DNA of 43,342 bases from Bradyrhizobium centrolobii (lineage in GTDB: Bacteria; Pseudomonadota; Alphaproteobacteria; Rhizobiales; Xanthobacteraceae). Made by a program: the position numbers and the translations under genes. A model generated the notes under the pieces. The model saw only the letters and a list, made by a program, of their open reading frames with translations. It was not told the origin of the DNA and searched no databases. Location: contig NZ_LUUB01000095.1 in assembly GCF_001641635.1 (NCBI RefSeq), forward strand, positions 18,424-61,765. The letters are read 5' to 3'. Shown piece by piece: positions 27,401 through 34,625 of the stretch (within the stretch, counting starts at the first letter, position 1; every line of letters begins with the position of its first letter).

Positions 27401-27514
27401 CGTCGTCCCGGCGAAGGCCGGGACCCATAACCCGCGGCGGTAGTTGTTGTGCGAAGCTGTTTGACGTCGTTCTTCGCGACGACATTTCCCTGTGGTTATG
27501 GGTCCCGGGACGAC
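27401..27514. repeat. Palindromic repeat inside the nadA-nadB spacer
   Basis: The left arm CGTCGTCCCGGCGAAGGCCG (27401-27420) continues with GGACCCATAACC to 27432. The right arm GGTTATGGGTCCCGGGACGA (27494-27513) pairs with it but lacks the small inner CCTTCGCC hairpin, so it is shorter by about ten bases. It is the same family as 11750-11891. Because nadA and nadB are cotranscribed, the repeat lies within the operon message. Confidence 0.8.
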
Positions 27515-27541
27515 AGCTTTGTTCGCTGCTGCTTGTTGCCT

Positions 27542-28648
27542 TCAATTCTTCAGATTGATCATCCGCTCGACCGATCTCCGTGCGCGCTCCGCAAGCGCGG
27601 GATCGATCGTCACCTCCTCGCGGAGCGTCAGCAGGCTGTCCAAGATGTTGGCGAGCGTGATGCGCTTCATGTGCGGGCAGAGATTGCAGGGACGCAGCAT
27701 CTCGACCTCGGGGAGCTCGGCGCGCACATTGTCGGCCATCGAGCATTCGGTGATCATCACGAGCCGTCGCGGCCGCTTGTTGCGCACCCAGTTGATCATG
27801 TGCGCGGTCGAGCCTGTGAAGTCGGCTTCCGCCAACACGTCCGGCGGACATTCCGGATGCGCGATGATCTGCACGGTTGGATCGGCCTCGCGAAAGGCGC
27901 GCAGCTCCTCGCCGGTGAAGCGCTCATGGACCTCGCACGCGCCCTTCCATGCGATGATCTTTACGTCGGTTTTTGAGGCCACATAGGTCGCGAGATAGCG
28001 GTCGGGCAGGAAAATCACGCTTGGCGCGTTCAGGCTCTCGACCACTTGCACCGCGTTCGACGAGGTGCAGCAGATGTCGACCTCGGCCTTCACCTCCGCC
28101 GACGTGTTGACATAGGCGACCACGGGCACGCCGGGAAATTTTCCGCGGAGCAGCCGCACGTCGGCACCCGCGATGCTGGCGGCGAGCGAGCAGCCGGCAC
28201 GGGGGTCGGGGATCAGAACCGTCTTGTCGGGATTGAGCAGTTTCGAGGTCTCGGCCATGAAGTGCACGCCGCACTGGACGATGGTGTCGGCCTTCACCTT
28301 GGTCGCTTCGACCGCGAGCTGGAGCGAGTCGCCGCCGATGTCGGCGACGCAGTGGAAGATCTCCGGCGCCTGGTAGTTGTGCGCGAGGATCACCGCGTTG
28401 CGCGCCTTCTTCAGCTCGTTGATCGCCTTGATGGTCGGCGCCATCAGCGGCCACTCTATCGGCGGGATGACGTGCTTGACGCGGTCGTAGAGATGCGCGG
28501 TGGCCGCTTCGACCTCGGCCGTCCATTCCAGCGACGGCGTCGGCAGCGCGGCCCCTGTGCGAACAGGCGCGGGGCGGGCGGCGGTGGTGGACTGGCCCTG
28601 CGGCCGGTTGGTGAAATCGTCGGGGCCGTAAATTCCAGTGATCGGCAT
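27542..28648 (-). CDS. nadA: Quinolinate synthase
   Basis: NadA condenses iminoaspartate with dihydroxyacetone phosphate to quinolinate and uses a 4Fe-4S cluster. The 368 residues include an N-terminal extension of about 40 residues of low complexity. The cysteines in cluster-ligand context are Cys126 (VQCGVHFMAETSKLLNPDKT), Cys193 or Cys194 (VDICCTSSNAV) and Cys321 or Cys324 (RPCNLCPHMKRITL). LAHNYQAPEI and YVNTSAEVKAE are also diagnostic. It is the first gene of the nadABC operon. Two palindromic operator-like sites lie upstream, the nearer only 23 bases from the ATG. Confidence 0.97.
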   Translation of the reverse strand: MPITGIYGPDDFTNRPQGQSTTAARPAPVRTGAALPTPSLEWTAEVEAATAHLYDRVKHVIPPIEWPLMAPTIKAINELKKARNAVILAHNYQAPEIFHCVADIGGDSLQLAVEATKVKADTIVQCGVHFMAETSKLLNPDKTVLIPDPRAGCSLAASIAGADVRLLRGKFPGVPVVAYVNTSAEVKAEVDICCTSSNAVQVVESLNAPSVIFLPDRYLATYVASKTDVKIIAWKGACEVHERFTGEELRAFREADPTVQIIAHPECPPDVLAEADFTGSTAHMINWVRNKRPRRLVMITECSMADNVRAELPEVEMLRPCNLCPHMKRITLANILDSLLTLREEVTIDPALAERARRSVERMINLKN

Positions 28649-28671
28649 CGAAGCCTCCCGTGCATGTTAAT

Positions 28672-28690
28672 TATACTCAGTATGAGTATA
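28672..28690. promoter_or_regulatory. Proximal nadABC operator-like palindrome
   Basis: TATACTCA (28672-28679) and TGAGTATA (28683-28690) are perfect inverted repeats around GTA. The site is 23 bases upstream of the nadA ATG in a short AT-rich patch, where a repressor would block transcription. Rhizobiales nadABC operons are predicted targets of the NadQ regulator, and a NadQ-type gene is at 37370-38338. Assigning the site to NadQ is inference. Confidence 0.75.
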
Positions 28691-28747
28691 TATAGAGCCT
28701 GAGAAATCCGGCCGAGAGGCCGGGTTGGATTTTCATCCCAGCGCCAA

Positions 28748-28766
28748 TATGCTCAAACTGAGTAAA
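28748..28766. promoter_or_regulatory. Distal, degenerate nadABC operator-like palindrome
   Basis: TATGCTCA (28748-28755) and TGAGTAAA (28759-28766) form the same design as the proximal site, with a 3-base spacer and 6 of 8 arm positions paired. The centres of the two sites are 76 bases apart, about seven helical turns. A CCGGCC-GAGA-GGCCGG hairpin (28708-28723) lies between them. Confidence 0.6.
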
Positions 28767-28988
28767 TCTAAGATAACACGTCGCGCGGAGAGCTGCTAGG
28801 TCCTGCCGCACACATTCTCGTCAAGTTGCGCCTCGCGCGTCGGGCGAGGCCTCGTTGAAACGCAATGCTCCTGCGGAAGCTCTTCGTAGGACGCAATCAT
28901 TTTCGACTTGGGATTTTCATGCAATTGCATTAAACGCGCTGTGCGCGGCCGCCTATCCCGGATCGGCCAGCGACAGATAAGGAACTCC

Positions 28989-30242
28989 ATGTCGACACAA
29001 GTGGGCGAGCTCGGTTCGGCTTCACGTTCCTCCAGCTGGCGCACGCCGGCCGTCATCATTCTCTGCGGCTGCGCGATCGGCACGCTTGGATTTGGTCCGC
29101 GCTCAGCGCTCGGCTTCTTCGTGCAGCCGATGAGCCATGAGTTCGCCTGGGGCCGCGACGTGTTCGGCCTTGCGATCGCGGTGCAGAATCTGTTGTGGGG
29201 ACTGGGTCAGCCGTTCGCCGGCGCGATCGCCGACCGCTTCGGCCTGTTCCGGGTGATGTGCGTCGGCGCCGTGCTTTACGCCGGCGGCCTGTTGCTGATG
29301 CGCTATTCGTCGACGCCGCTGTCGCTCAATATCGGCGCGGGCGTGATGGTCGGCTTTGGTCTCGCCGGCTGCTCGTTCAATCTGGTGCTGTCGGCATTCA
29401 GCAAGCTGTTGCCGGCCGAAAAGCGCGGCTTGGCGCTCGGCGCCGGCACCGCGGCGGGATCGTTCGGCCAGTTCCTGTTCGCGCCGATCGGCGTGGCGCT
29501 GATCGATAATTTCGGCTGGCAGCAGGCGCTCACCGTGTTCGGCTTCCTGATGCTCCTGATCATTCCGCTATCGCTGGCGCTCTCCACGCCACCGGTCGAA
29601 AGCTCCGCCAGCGCGGCGCCTGCGGACGAGCAGTCCTTCACGAAGGCGCTCGCCGAGGCCTTCGGTCATCGCTCCTATGTGCTGCTGGTGCTCGGCTTCT
29701 TCACCTGCGGCTTCCAGCTCGCTTTCATCACGGTGCATTTGCCGGCCTTCCTGGTCGACCGCGGCATCTCGACGCAAACCGGCGGCTGGGTCATCGCGGC
29801 GATTGGCCTGTTCAACATCATGGGCTCGCTCAGCGTCGGCTATCTCCAGAACTACCTGCCCAAGCGCTACATCCTCTCCACGATCTACCTCACCCGGGCG
29901 CTCGCGACGTTCGCCTTCATCTCATTCCCGATCACGCCGTTCTCGGCGATCGCATTCGGCGCGATCTCCGGACTCACCTGGCTGTCGACGGTGCCGCCGA
30001 CCTCGGCACTGGTGGCGTTGATGTTCGGCACGCGCTGGCTTGCAACGCTCTACGGCTTTGCCTTCGTCAGCCATCAGGTCGGCGGCTTCCTCGGCGTCTG
30101 GCTCGGCGGCATCGTGTTCGAGCGGTTCGGTTCCTATACGCCGATCTGGTGGCTCTCGATCCTGTTCGGCGTGCTCTCGGCGCTGATCAACCTTCCGATC
30201 GTGGAGAAACCTGTCTCCAGAGCGGTTGCGCAGCCTGCCTGA
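28989..30242 (+). CDS. Major facilitator superfamily transporter
   Basis: A 417-residue transporter with about 12 hydrophobic segments. The N-half motif GAIADRFGLFRVM (after TM2) is the MFS GxxxDRxGRR-like loop, and the arrangement resembles monocarboxylate/oxalate-formate type porters. The substrate cannot be named. ATG 28989 is chosen because AAGGA lies five bases before it, although the frame is open from 28908. The gene is divergent from nadABC, but its start is 340 bases from nadA, beyond the operators, so shared control is not evident. A reductase gene follows 39 bases after the stop and is probably cotranscribed. Confidence 0.88.
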   Translation: MSTQVGELGSASRSSSWRTPAVIILCGCAIGTLGFGPRSALGFFVQPMSHEFAWGRDVFGLAIAVQNLLWGLGQPFAGAIADRFGLFRVMCVGAVLYAGGLLLMRYSSTPLSLNIGAGVMVGFGLAGCSFNLVLSAFSKLLPAEKRGLALGAGTAAGSFGQFLFAPIGVALIDNFGWQQALTVFGFLMLLIIPLSLALSTPPVESSASAAPADEQSFTKALAEAFGHRSYVLLVLGFFTCGFQLAFITVHLPAFLVDRGISTQTGGWVIAAIGLFNIMGSLSVGYLQNYLPKRYILSTIYLTRALATFAFISFPITPFSAIAFGAISGLTWLSTVPPTSALVALMFGTRWLATLYGFAFVSHQVGGFLGVWLGGIVFERFGSYTPIWWLSILFGVLSALINLPIVEKPVSRAVAQPA

Positions 30243-30281
30243 TCGGCTAAACATCCCTGAAACAAGCCAGGGAGTTCAGTC

Positions 30282-31268
30282 GTGGCAACGTTCAAGGCGA
30301 TCCGGATCGACAAGGCGGACAAGGGCACCACCGCCGCGCTCACGCAGTTTGACGAAGCCGAACTGATGGACGGCGACGTCACCGTCCGCGTGGAATGGTC
30401 GACGCTGAATTACAAGGACGGGCTCGCGCTCACCGGCAAGGCGCCGGTGGTGCGGCGTTTCCCGATGATAGCAGGCATCGACTTTGCCGGCACGGTCGAG
30501 CAATCCTCCCATCCGCAATGGAAGGCGGGCGACAAGGTGGTCTGCACCGGCTGGGGCATGAGCGAGACCCATCTCGGCGCCTATGCCGAGAAAGCGCGGG
30601 TGAAAGGCGACTGGCTGGTCGCCCTGCCGCAAGGCCTGTCGGCGCGCGACGCCATGGCGATCGGCACCGCGGGCTTTACCGCGATGCTCTCGGTGCTGGC
30701 TCTGGAGAAGCACGGGCTTTCGCCGAAGAGCGGCCCGATAGTGGTGACCGGTGCGGCCGGCGGTGTCGGCTCGGTCGCAACGGCCGTGCTGTCGAAGCTC
30801 GGCTATCATGTCATCGCCTCAACCGGCCGCGCCTCCGAGGCCGATTATCTCAAGGACCTCGGAGCAGCCGAAGTCATCGACCGCAACGAATTGTCGGCAC
30901 CCGCAAAGCCCCTCGCCAAGGAGCGCTGGGCGGGCGGCGTCGACAGCGTCGGCTCGACCACGCTCGCCAACCTCCTGTCGATGACCAAGTATGGCGGAGC
31001 GATCGCGGCCTGCGGCCTCGCCGCCGGCATGGACCTGCCATCCTCGGTCGCGCCGTTTATTTTGCGCGGAGTGTGCCTTCTCGGCATCGATTCGGTGATG
31101 TGCCCGCTGCCGCCGCGGAAGGCCGCCTGGCAGCGCCTGGCCTCCGATCTAGATCGGACAAAACTATCTGAAATCACTAATGAAATTTCGCTCGGCGAGG
31201 CCATCGAATGGGGTCCGAAAATTCTCGCGGGCCAGGTCCGCGGCCGGATCGTGGTAAAAATTGTCTAA
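30282..31268 (+). CDS. AcuI/YhdH-type zinc-independent medium-chain reductase
   Basis: A 328-residue medium-chain dehydrogenase/reductase of the AcuI group, whose characterised members reduce acryloyl-CoA to propionyl-CoA with NADPH. The N-terminal substrate domain has the TLNYKDGLALTGKAPVVRRF block and PMIAGIDFAGTV. The nucleotide loop is VVTGAAGGVGSVATA (residues 154-168). The C-terminus shows CLLGIDSVMCPLPPRKAAW, typical of the group. The zinc-binding residues of alcohol dehydrogenases are absent. The start is GTG 30282 with AGGGAG seven bases upstream. It probably shares a transcript with the MFS gene, which would suit uptake and reduction of a short organic acid (inference). Confidence 0.87.
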   Translation: MATFKAIRIDKADKGTTAALTQFDEAELMDGDVTVRVEWSTLNYKDGLALTGKAPVVRRFPMIAGIDFAGTVEQSSHPQWKAGDKVVCTGWGMSETHLGAYAEKARVKGDWLVALPQGLSARDAMAIGTAGFTAMLSVLALEKHGLSPKSGPIVVTGAAGGVGSVATAVLSKLGYHVIASTGRASEADYLKDLGAAEVIDRNELSAPAKPLAKERWAGGVDSVGSTTLANLLSMTKYGGAIAACGLAAGMDLPSSVAPFILRGVCLLGIDSVMCPLPPRKAAWQRLASDLDRTKLSEITNEISLGEAIEWGPKILAGQVRGRIVVKIV

Positions 31269-31380
31269 CGGCGTTCAGACTTTACCAACCAAGCTGCTCC
31301 AATGTTGCCATGGTTAGTATGGTAAGCAGCGGGTAAAGAGATCAGGCTCGCCCGCTGTTGGGGTTGTTCGGAGTTTGAGC

Positions 31381-31968
31381 ATGCTTGCGCGTATTGTGTT
31401 GGGGGCTGTCACGGCGGCAGCGACGTTTGCGCCGGCCATTGCTGGAAGCATGAATGCCGATGAGGCGCGCCGTTTCGTTGCCGGCAAGGTCTTCGCCTTC
31501 ACCTGCTTCGACGGCACCCGCGGCGCAGGCCGCATTCTCGACGATCTCGGCGCCGCCGGCGCGGTGCAGTTCTCAGGCGCAGGTCCGGTGCGCCACATCC
31601 GCCTGCCCGGCAACACGCTCCAGATCCGCGGCCAGAACGTCTGCGCCTCGATCAAGGGCATTCCGTTCGAGCCGTGTTTCAACCTCGAAAAGACCGATGA
31701 GCGCAGCTTCCGCGGCTCGGTGTCGGGCATGGGCTTCGCCTATTGCGACTTCCATCACCAGGGCGGCAACCAGATGCTGATGGTGCGCGCCGTTGCGCGG
31801 CCGCGCTCGCTGCGCTCGTCGGAGCGTACCGGTTCGGCCGGCACGTCGAGCACCGAAGTCGCCGCACGCGTCGAGACGCCGCGCGTCGAGAGCGGCCGGC
31901 TCGAGCCGGTGAAGTCGGAGCCCGCCAAGAACGAAGGGCCGCTCGAACTGCGCCGTTCGACCGACTGA
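31381..31968 (+). CDS. Exported conserved hypothetical protein
   Basis: A 195-residue protein with an N-terminal signal peptide (MLARIVLGAVTAAATFAPAI, probable cleavage near AIAGS). The mature part (about 25-135) starts MNADEARRFVAGKVFAFTCF and holds four Cys (FTCFDG, QNVCAS, EPCFNL, AYCDFH), which could form two disulfides. A low-complexity Arg/Ser/Glu-rich tail (about 138-195) follows. I do not recognise a named function. ATG 31381 has GGAG seven bases upstream. It stands about 110 bases after the reductase gene. Confidence 0.7.
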   Translation: MLARIVLGAVTAAATFAPAIAGSMNADEARRFVAGKVFAFTCFDGTRGAGRILDDLGAAGAVQFSGAGPVRHIRLPGNTLQIRGQNVCASIKGIPFEPCFNLEKTDERSFRGSVSGMGFAYCDFHHQGGNQMLMVRAVARPRSLRSSERTGSAGTSSTEVAARVETPRVESGRLEPVKSEPAKNEGPLELRRSTD

Positions 31969-32136
31969 ATGTTTGGCCGCGCGCACCGGCGATTGCGCGC
32001 TTCCTGTTGACAACATCCAGCAGCCATCAAGCCGCCGCGCCGTAGTCATACGGGCGGCGGCTTTCATGTCTTGGTAGCGACTGGCGCCACAGGTTGCGTG
32101 ACGGCCGGAGGCGTGGCCCGATGAATGGGTTCAACG

Positions 32137-32388
32137 ATGCCGCTTTATTTCTTTCGCATCAGTACCGGCCGCTATTCCGGCGCCGCCGATCAGCCGTACG
32201 AGTTCGAGGATCGCGCAGCCGCCTGGACCGAGATGACCGAGGTCTGCGCCAACCTGCTCGGCGGCATTGCGCGCAACCTGAAACCGAACGCGAATTGGCG
32301 CATGGAGCTGCTCGACGAGAACAAGAGGCCCGTCTTTCGTATCAGCCTCGTCGGCGAGACGCAGCCGCTTCCCAACCGCATCGACTGA
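32137..32388 (+). CDS. DUF6894-type small protein
   Basis: An 83-residue protein starting MPLYFFRISTGRYSGAADQP, matching the short MPxYFFxxxxG proteins (DUF6894) that are numerous in this bacterial group. It goes on with a helix containing AWTEMTEVCANLLGGIARNL and a strand pair NWRMELLDENKRPVFRISLV. No function is known. An ATG four codons upstream (32125) is also possible, but the family begins at MPxYFF. It is soluble by appearance and has no obvious operon partner. Confidence 0.7.
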   Translation: MPLYFFRISTGRYSGAADQPYEFEDRAAAWTEMTEVCANLLGGIARNLKPNANWRMELLDENKRPVFRISLVGETQPLPNRID

Positions 32389-32730
32389 GCGCGCGGCGTC
32401 GCGCGCGTGGCGCGACGCTGACAACTCGTCGTTGGCTTCGTCTTTCCCGCTTCCTCCAAGACGGCCGCGCAATCGCCGTCGCGCGAGCGCAGCCGGCTCA
32501 AGAGCGAGGTTGCGCGCTCCTGGACTCGGTGCGCGCGGCCTGAGGCGAGAAATGTCGGTAATTTTACGGAGGTTCCCGTTAACGGCTGTTTGCAACTATC
32601 GGGGCAATCTTACCGGATAAGAACCAGCCAGCATTGTTGAACCGACTTCCGTCGCGTCGCCCGTCGTGGCGATCGCGGCGCAGGTGATTTGCGCGTTGCT
32701 AGGTATCGTTCATCTGCGGGGACTTTTGTG
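32389..32730. other. Gene-free spacer before the chemoreceptor gene
   Basis: A 342-base stretch without a supported gene. The short open frames lack ribosome binding sites and family resemblance. It lacks the long palindromes seen elsewhere and presumably holds the promoter of the chemoreceptor gene. I see no clear promoter boxes or operator. Confidence 0.5.
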
Positions 32731-34419
32731 ATGTCGAAGTTGTCGATCCGTTTCAAGATTCTGACCGTATTGTCAGTCCTCGTGCTCTCGCTCGCCGGCG
32801 TCGGCGTGATGGCGATCAGCACCATGCAGAGCATCAATGCCCACACTGTCGAGATCGCGCAGAGCTGGCTGCCGAGTGTGCGCGCGCTGGGCTCGCTCCG
32901 CGCCGACATCAACGAGCTGCGCGTCGCGCTTCGCCTGCACCTGATGCAGGATACCGCTGAGGGCAAGGACGCCGCCGAGAAGCGGCTCGCCTCGCTGCGT
33001 GAGCGCATCGAGAAGACGCGCAAGGTCTACGAGCCCCTCATCGCGTCGCCCGAAGAGCGTGCCCTCTATGAGCAATGGACGAAGGCGTGGGCGGAATATC
33101 TGAACGGCGTGCAGGACGTGATGGCGCTGTCGCGCAAGGGCACCGGCCACTTCCCGGCTGACGCAAATGAGCTGTTGCAGACCAAAGTCGCGAAGATGGC
33201 CCAGGCGGCAGATCCGCTGCTTCTGAAGGACATCGAGCTCAACAACCAGGGCGCCGAGATGGAAACGAAGGAGGCGGCCAACAGCTACGCCACCATCTTC
33301 CGCGTGCTGGTCGGCATCATCGTGGCTTCCGTCGTCATCGCGATCGGCGCCGCCTACTATCTCGTGCGCGACGTCTCGCACGGCATCGCCTCGATCATCC
33401 GTCCCATGCAGGCGCTCGGCGACGGTGAGCTCTCGGCCGAGGTGCCGCATCGCGGCGAGAACACCGAGATCGGCTCGATGGCCGATGCGCTCCAGATCTT
33501 CAAGGAGGCACTGATCGCCAAGAAGGCAGCCGACGAGGCCGCGGCGCGCGATGCCGAGGCCAAGATCGAGCGCGGGCGCCGTGTCGACGCCATCACCCGC
33601 AATTTCGAGATCATGATCGGCGAGGTCGTCGAGACTGTGTCCTCGGCCTCGACCGAACTCGAGGCGTCCGCCGCCACCCTGAGCGGCACTGCGCAGCGCG
33701 GAAGGGAACTCGCGACCGTCGTCGCCGCGGCTTCCGAAGAGGCATCCACCAACGTCCAGTCCGTGGCGTCTGCGTCAGAAGAGCTGTCATCCTCGATCAC
33801 CGAGATCAGCCGCCGCGTGCAGGACTCGGCGCGGATGGCAGCGGAGGCCGTCGAACAGGCGACCCGCACCAACGAGCGCGTCAATGCGCTGTCGCAGGCG
33901 GCGTCCCGCATCGGCGATGTCGTCGAGCTCATCAACACGATCGCGGGTCAGACCAACCTCCTCGCTCTGAACGCGACCATCGAGGCGGCCCGCGCGGGCG
34001 AAGCCGGTCGCGGCTTCGCCGTGGTCGCCTCCGAGGTCAAGGCGTTGGCCGAGCAGACCGCGAAGGCGACCGGCGAGATCGGCCAGCAGGTCGCGGGCAT
34101 CCAGGCGGCGACGCAGGAGTCCGTCAGCGCCATCCAGGAGATCGGCGGCACCATCGAAAGGCTGTCCGAGGTGTCCTCCGCCATTGCTGCGGCCGTCGAG
34201 GAGCAGGGCGCAGCCACGCAGGAGATTTCGCGCAACGTGCAGCAGGCGTCGCTCGGCACGCAGGAGGTTTCGTCGAACATCACCGACGTGCAGCGCGGTG
34301 CGATCGAGACCGGCTCGGCCTCGACGCAGGTGCTGTCGGCCGCCAAGTCGCTCGCGAGCGACAGCACGCGGCTCAAGGTCGAAGTCGCGCAGTTCCTGGA
34401 GTCGGTCCGCGCGGCCTGA
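32731..34419 (+). CDS. Methyl-accepting chemotaxis protein
   Basis: A transmembrane chemoreceptor of 562 residues that passes ligand signals to the CheA-CheW complex. Domains in order: TM1 (about 10-30), a periplasmic four-helix-bundle sensor (about 33-185), TM2 (about 191-212, VLVGIIVASVVIAIGAAYYL), HAMP (about 213-265, with IRPMQALGDGELSAEVPHRG), then the signalling coiled coil with the hairpin tip INTIAGQTNLLALNATIEAA and the following RAGEAGRGFAVVASEVKAL. No C-terminal CheR-binding pentapeptide is seen. Ligand unknown. ATG 32731 precedes a basic n-region and TM1; GGGGA stands about eight bases upstream. The gene is convergent with the DUF2339 gene and no che genes are nearby. Confidence 0.95.
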   Translation: MSKLSIRFKILTVLSVLVLSLAGVGVMAISTMQSINAHTVEIAQSWLPSVRALGSLRADINELRVALRLHLMQDTAEGKDAAEKRLASLRERIEKTRKVYEPLIASPEERALYEQWTKAWAEYLNGVQDVMALSRKGTGHFPADANELLQTKVAKMAQAADPLLLKDIELNNQGAEMETKEAANSYATIFRVLVGIIVASVVIAIGAAYYLVRDVSHGIASIIRPMQALGDGELSAEVPHRGENTEIGSMADALQIFKEALIAKKAADEAAARDAEAKIERGRRVDAITRNFEIMIGEVVETVSSASTELEASAATLSGTAQRGRELATVVAAASEEASTNVQSVASASEELSSSITEISRRVQDSARMAAEAVEQATRTNERVNALSQAASRIGDVVELINTIAGQTNLLALNATIEAARAGEAGRGFAVVASEVKALAEQTAKATGEIGQQVAGIQAATQESVSAIQEIGGTIERLSEVSSAIAAAVEEQGAATQEISRNVQQASLGTQEVSSNITDVQRGAIETGSASTQVLSAAKSLASDSTRLKVEVAQFLESVRAA

Positions 34420-34464
34420 GCAGGATCAATCTTGATTTAATCGGTGCAAGCCCAGGATTGTGAT

Positions 34465-34599
34465 TCACCTCTCCCGTAGGGAGAGGTCGGATCGCATCGC
34501 AAGATGCGATTCGGGTGAGGGCTACAGTCTCTCTGAGCGCCGCGGCCCCTCACCCGGATTGCATTGCAATCCGACCTCTCTCCGTTGGGGAGAGGTGAA
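34465..34599. repeat. Long palindrome between convergent genes, CTCTCCC family
   Basis: TTCACCTCTC (34465-34474) pairs with GAGAGGTGAA (34590-34599). Inside are GATCGCATCGCAAGATGCGA (34490-34509, itself a hairpin), CGGGTGAGGG facing CCCTCACCCG, and GGATTGCATTGCAATCC (34557-34573). The block 34484-34523 is identical at 38 of 40 positions to 38431-38470. Confidence 0.8.
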
Positions 34600-34625
34600 C
34601 GCCCAGGCGACAGACTTGTAGCCGC

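Noticed and set aside
25865..27430. A 521-codon plus-strand frame opposite nadB
   Set aside because: The nadB reading is certain from its motifs and operon position; the antisense product is composition-driven.
28708..28723. CCGGCC-GAGA-GGCCGG hairpin upstream of nadA considered as a riboswitch or attenuator
   Set aside because: It is only 6 bp, without a T-run or conserved aptamer features, and it may lie outside the transcript.
32400..32620. Short frames in the spacer before the chemoreceptor gene
   Set aside because: Arg-rich, composition-driven peptides without start signals.
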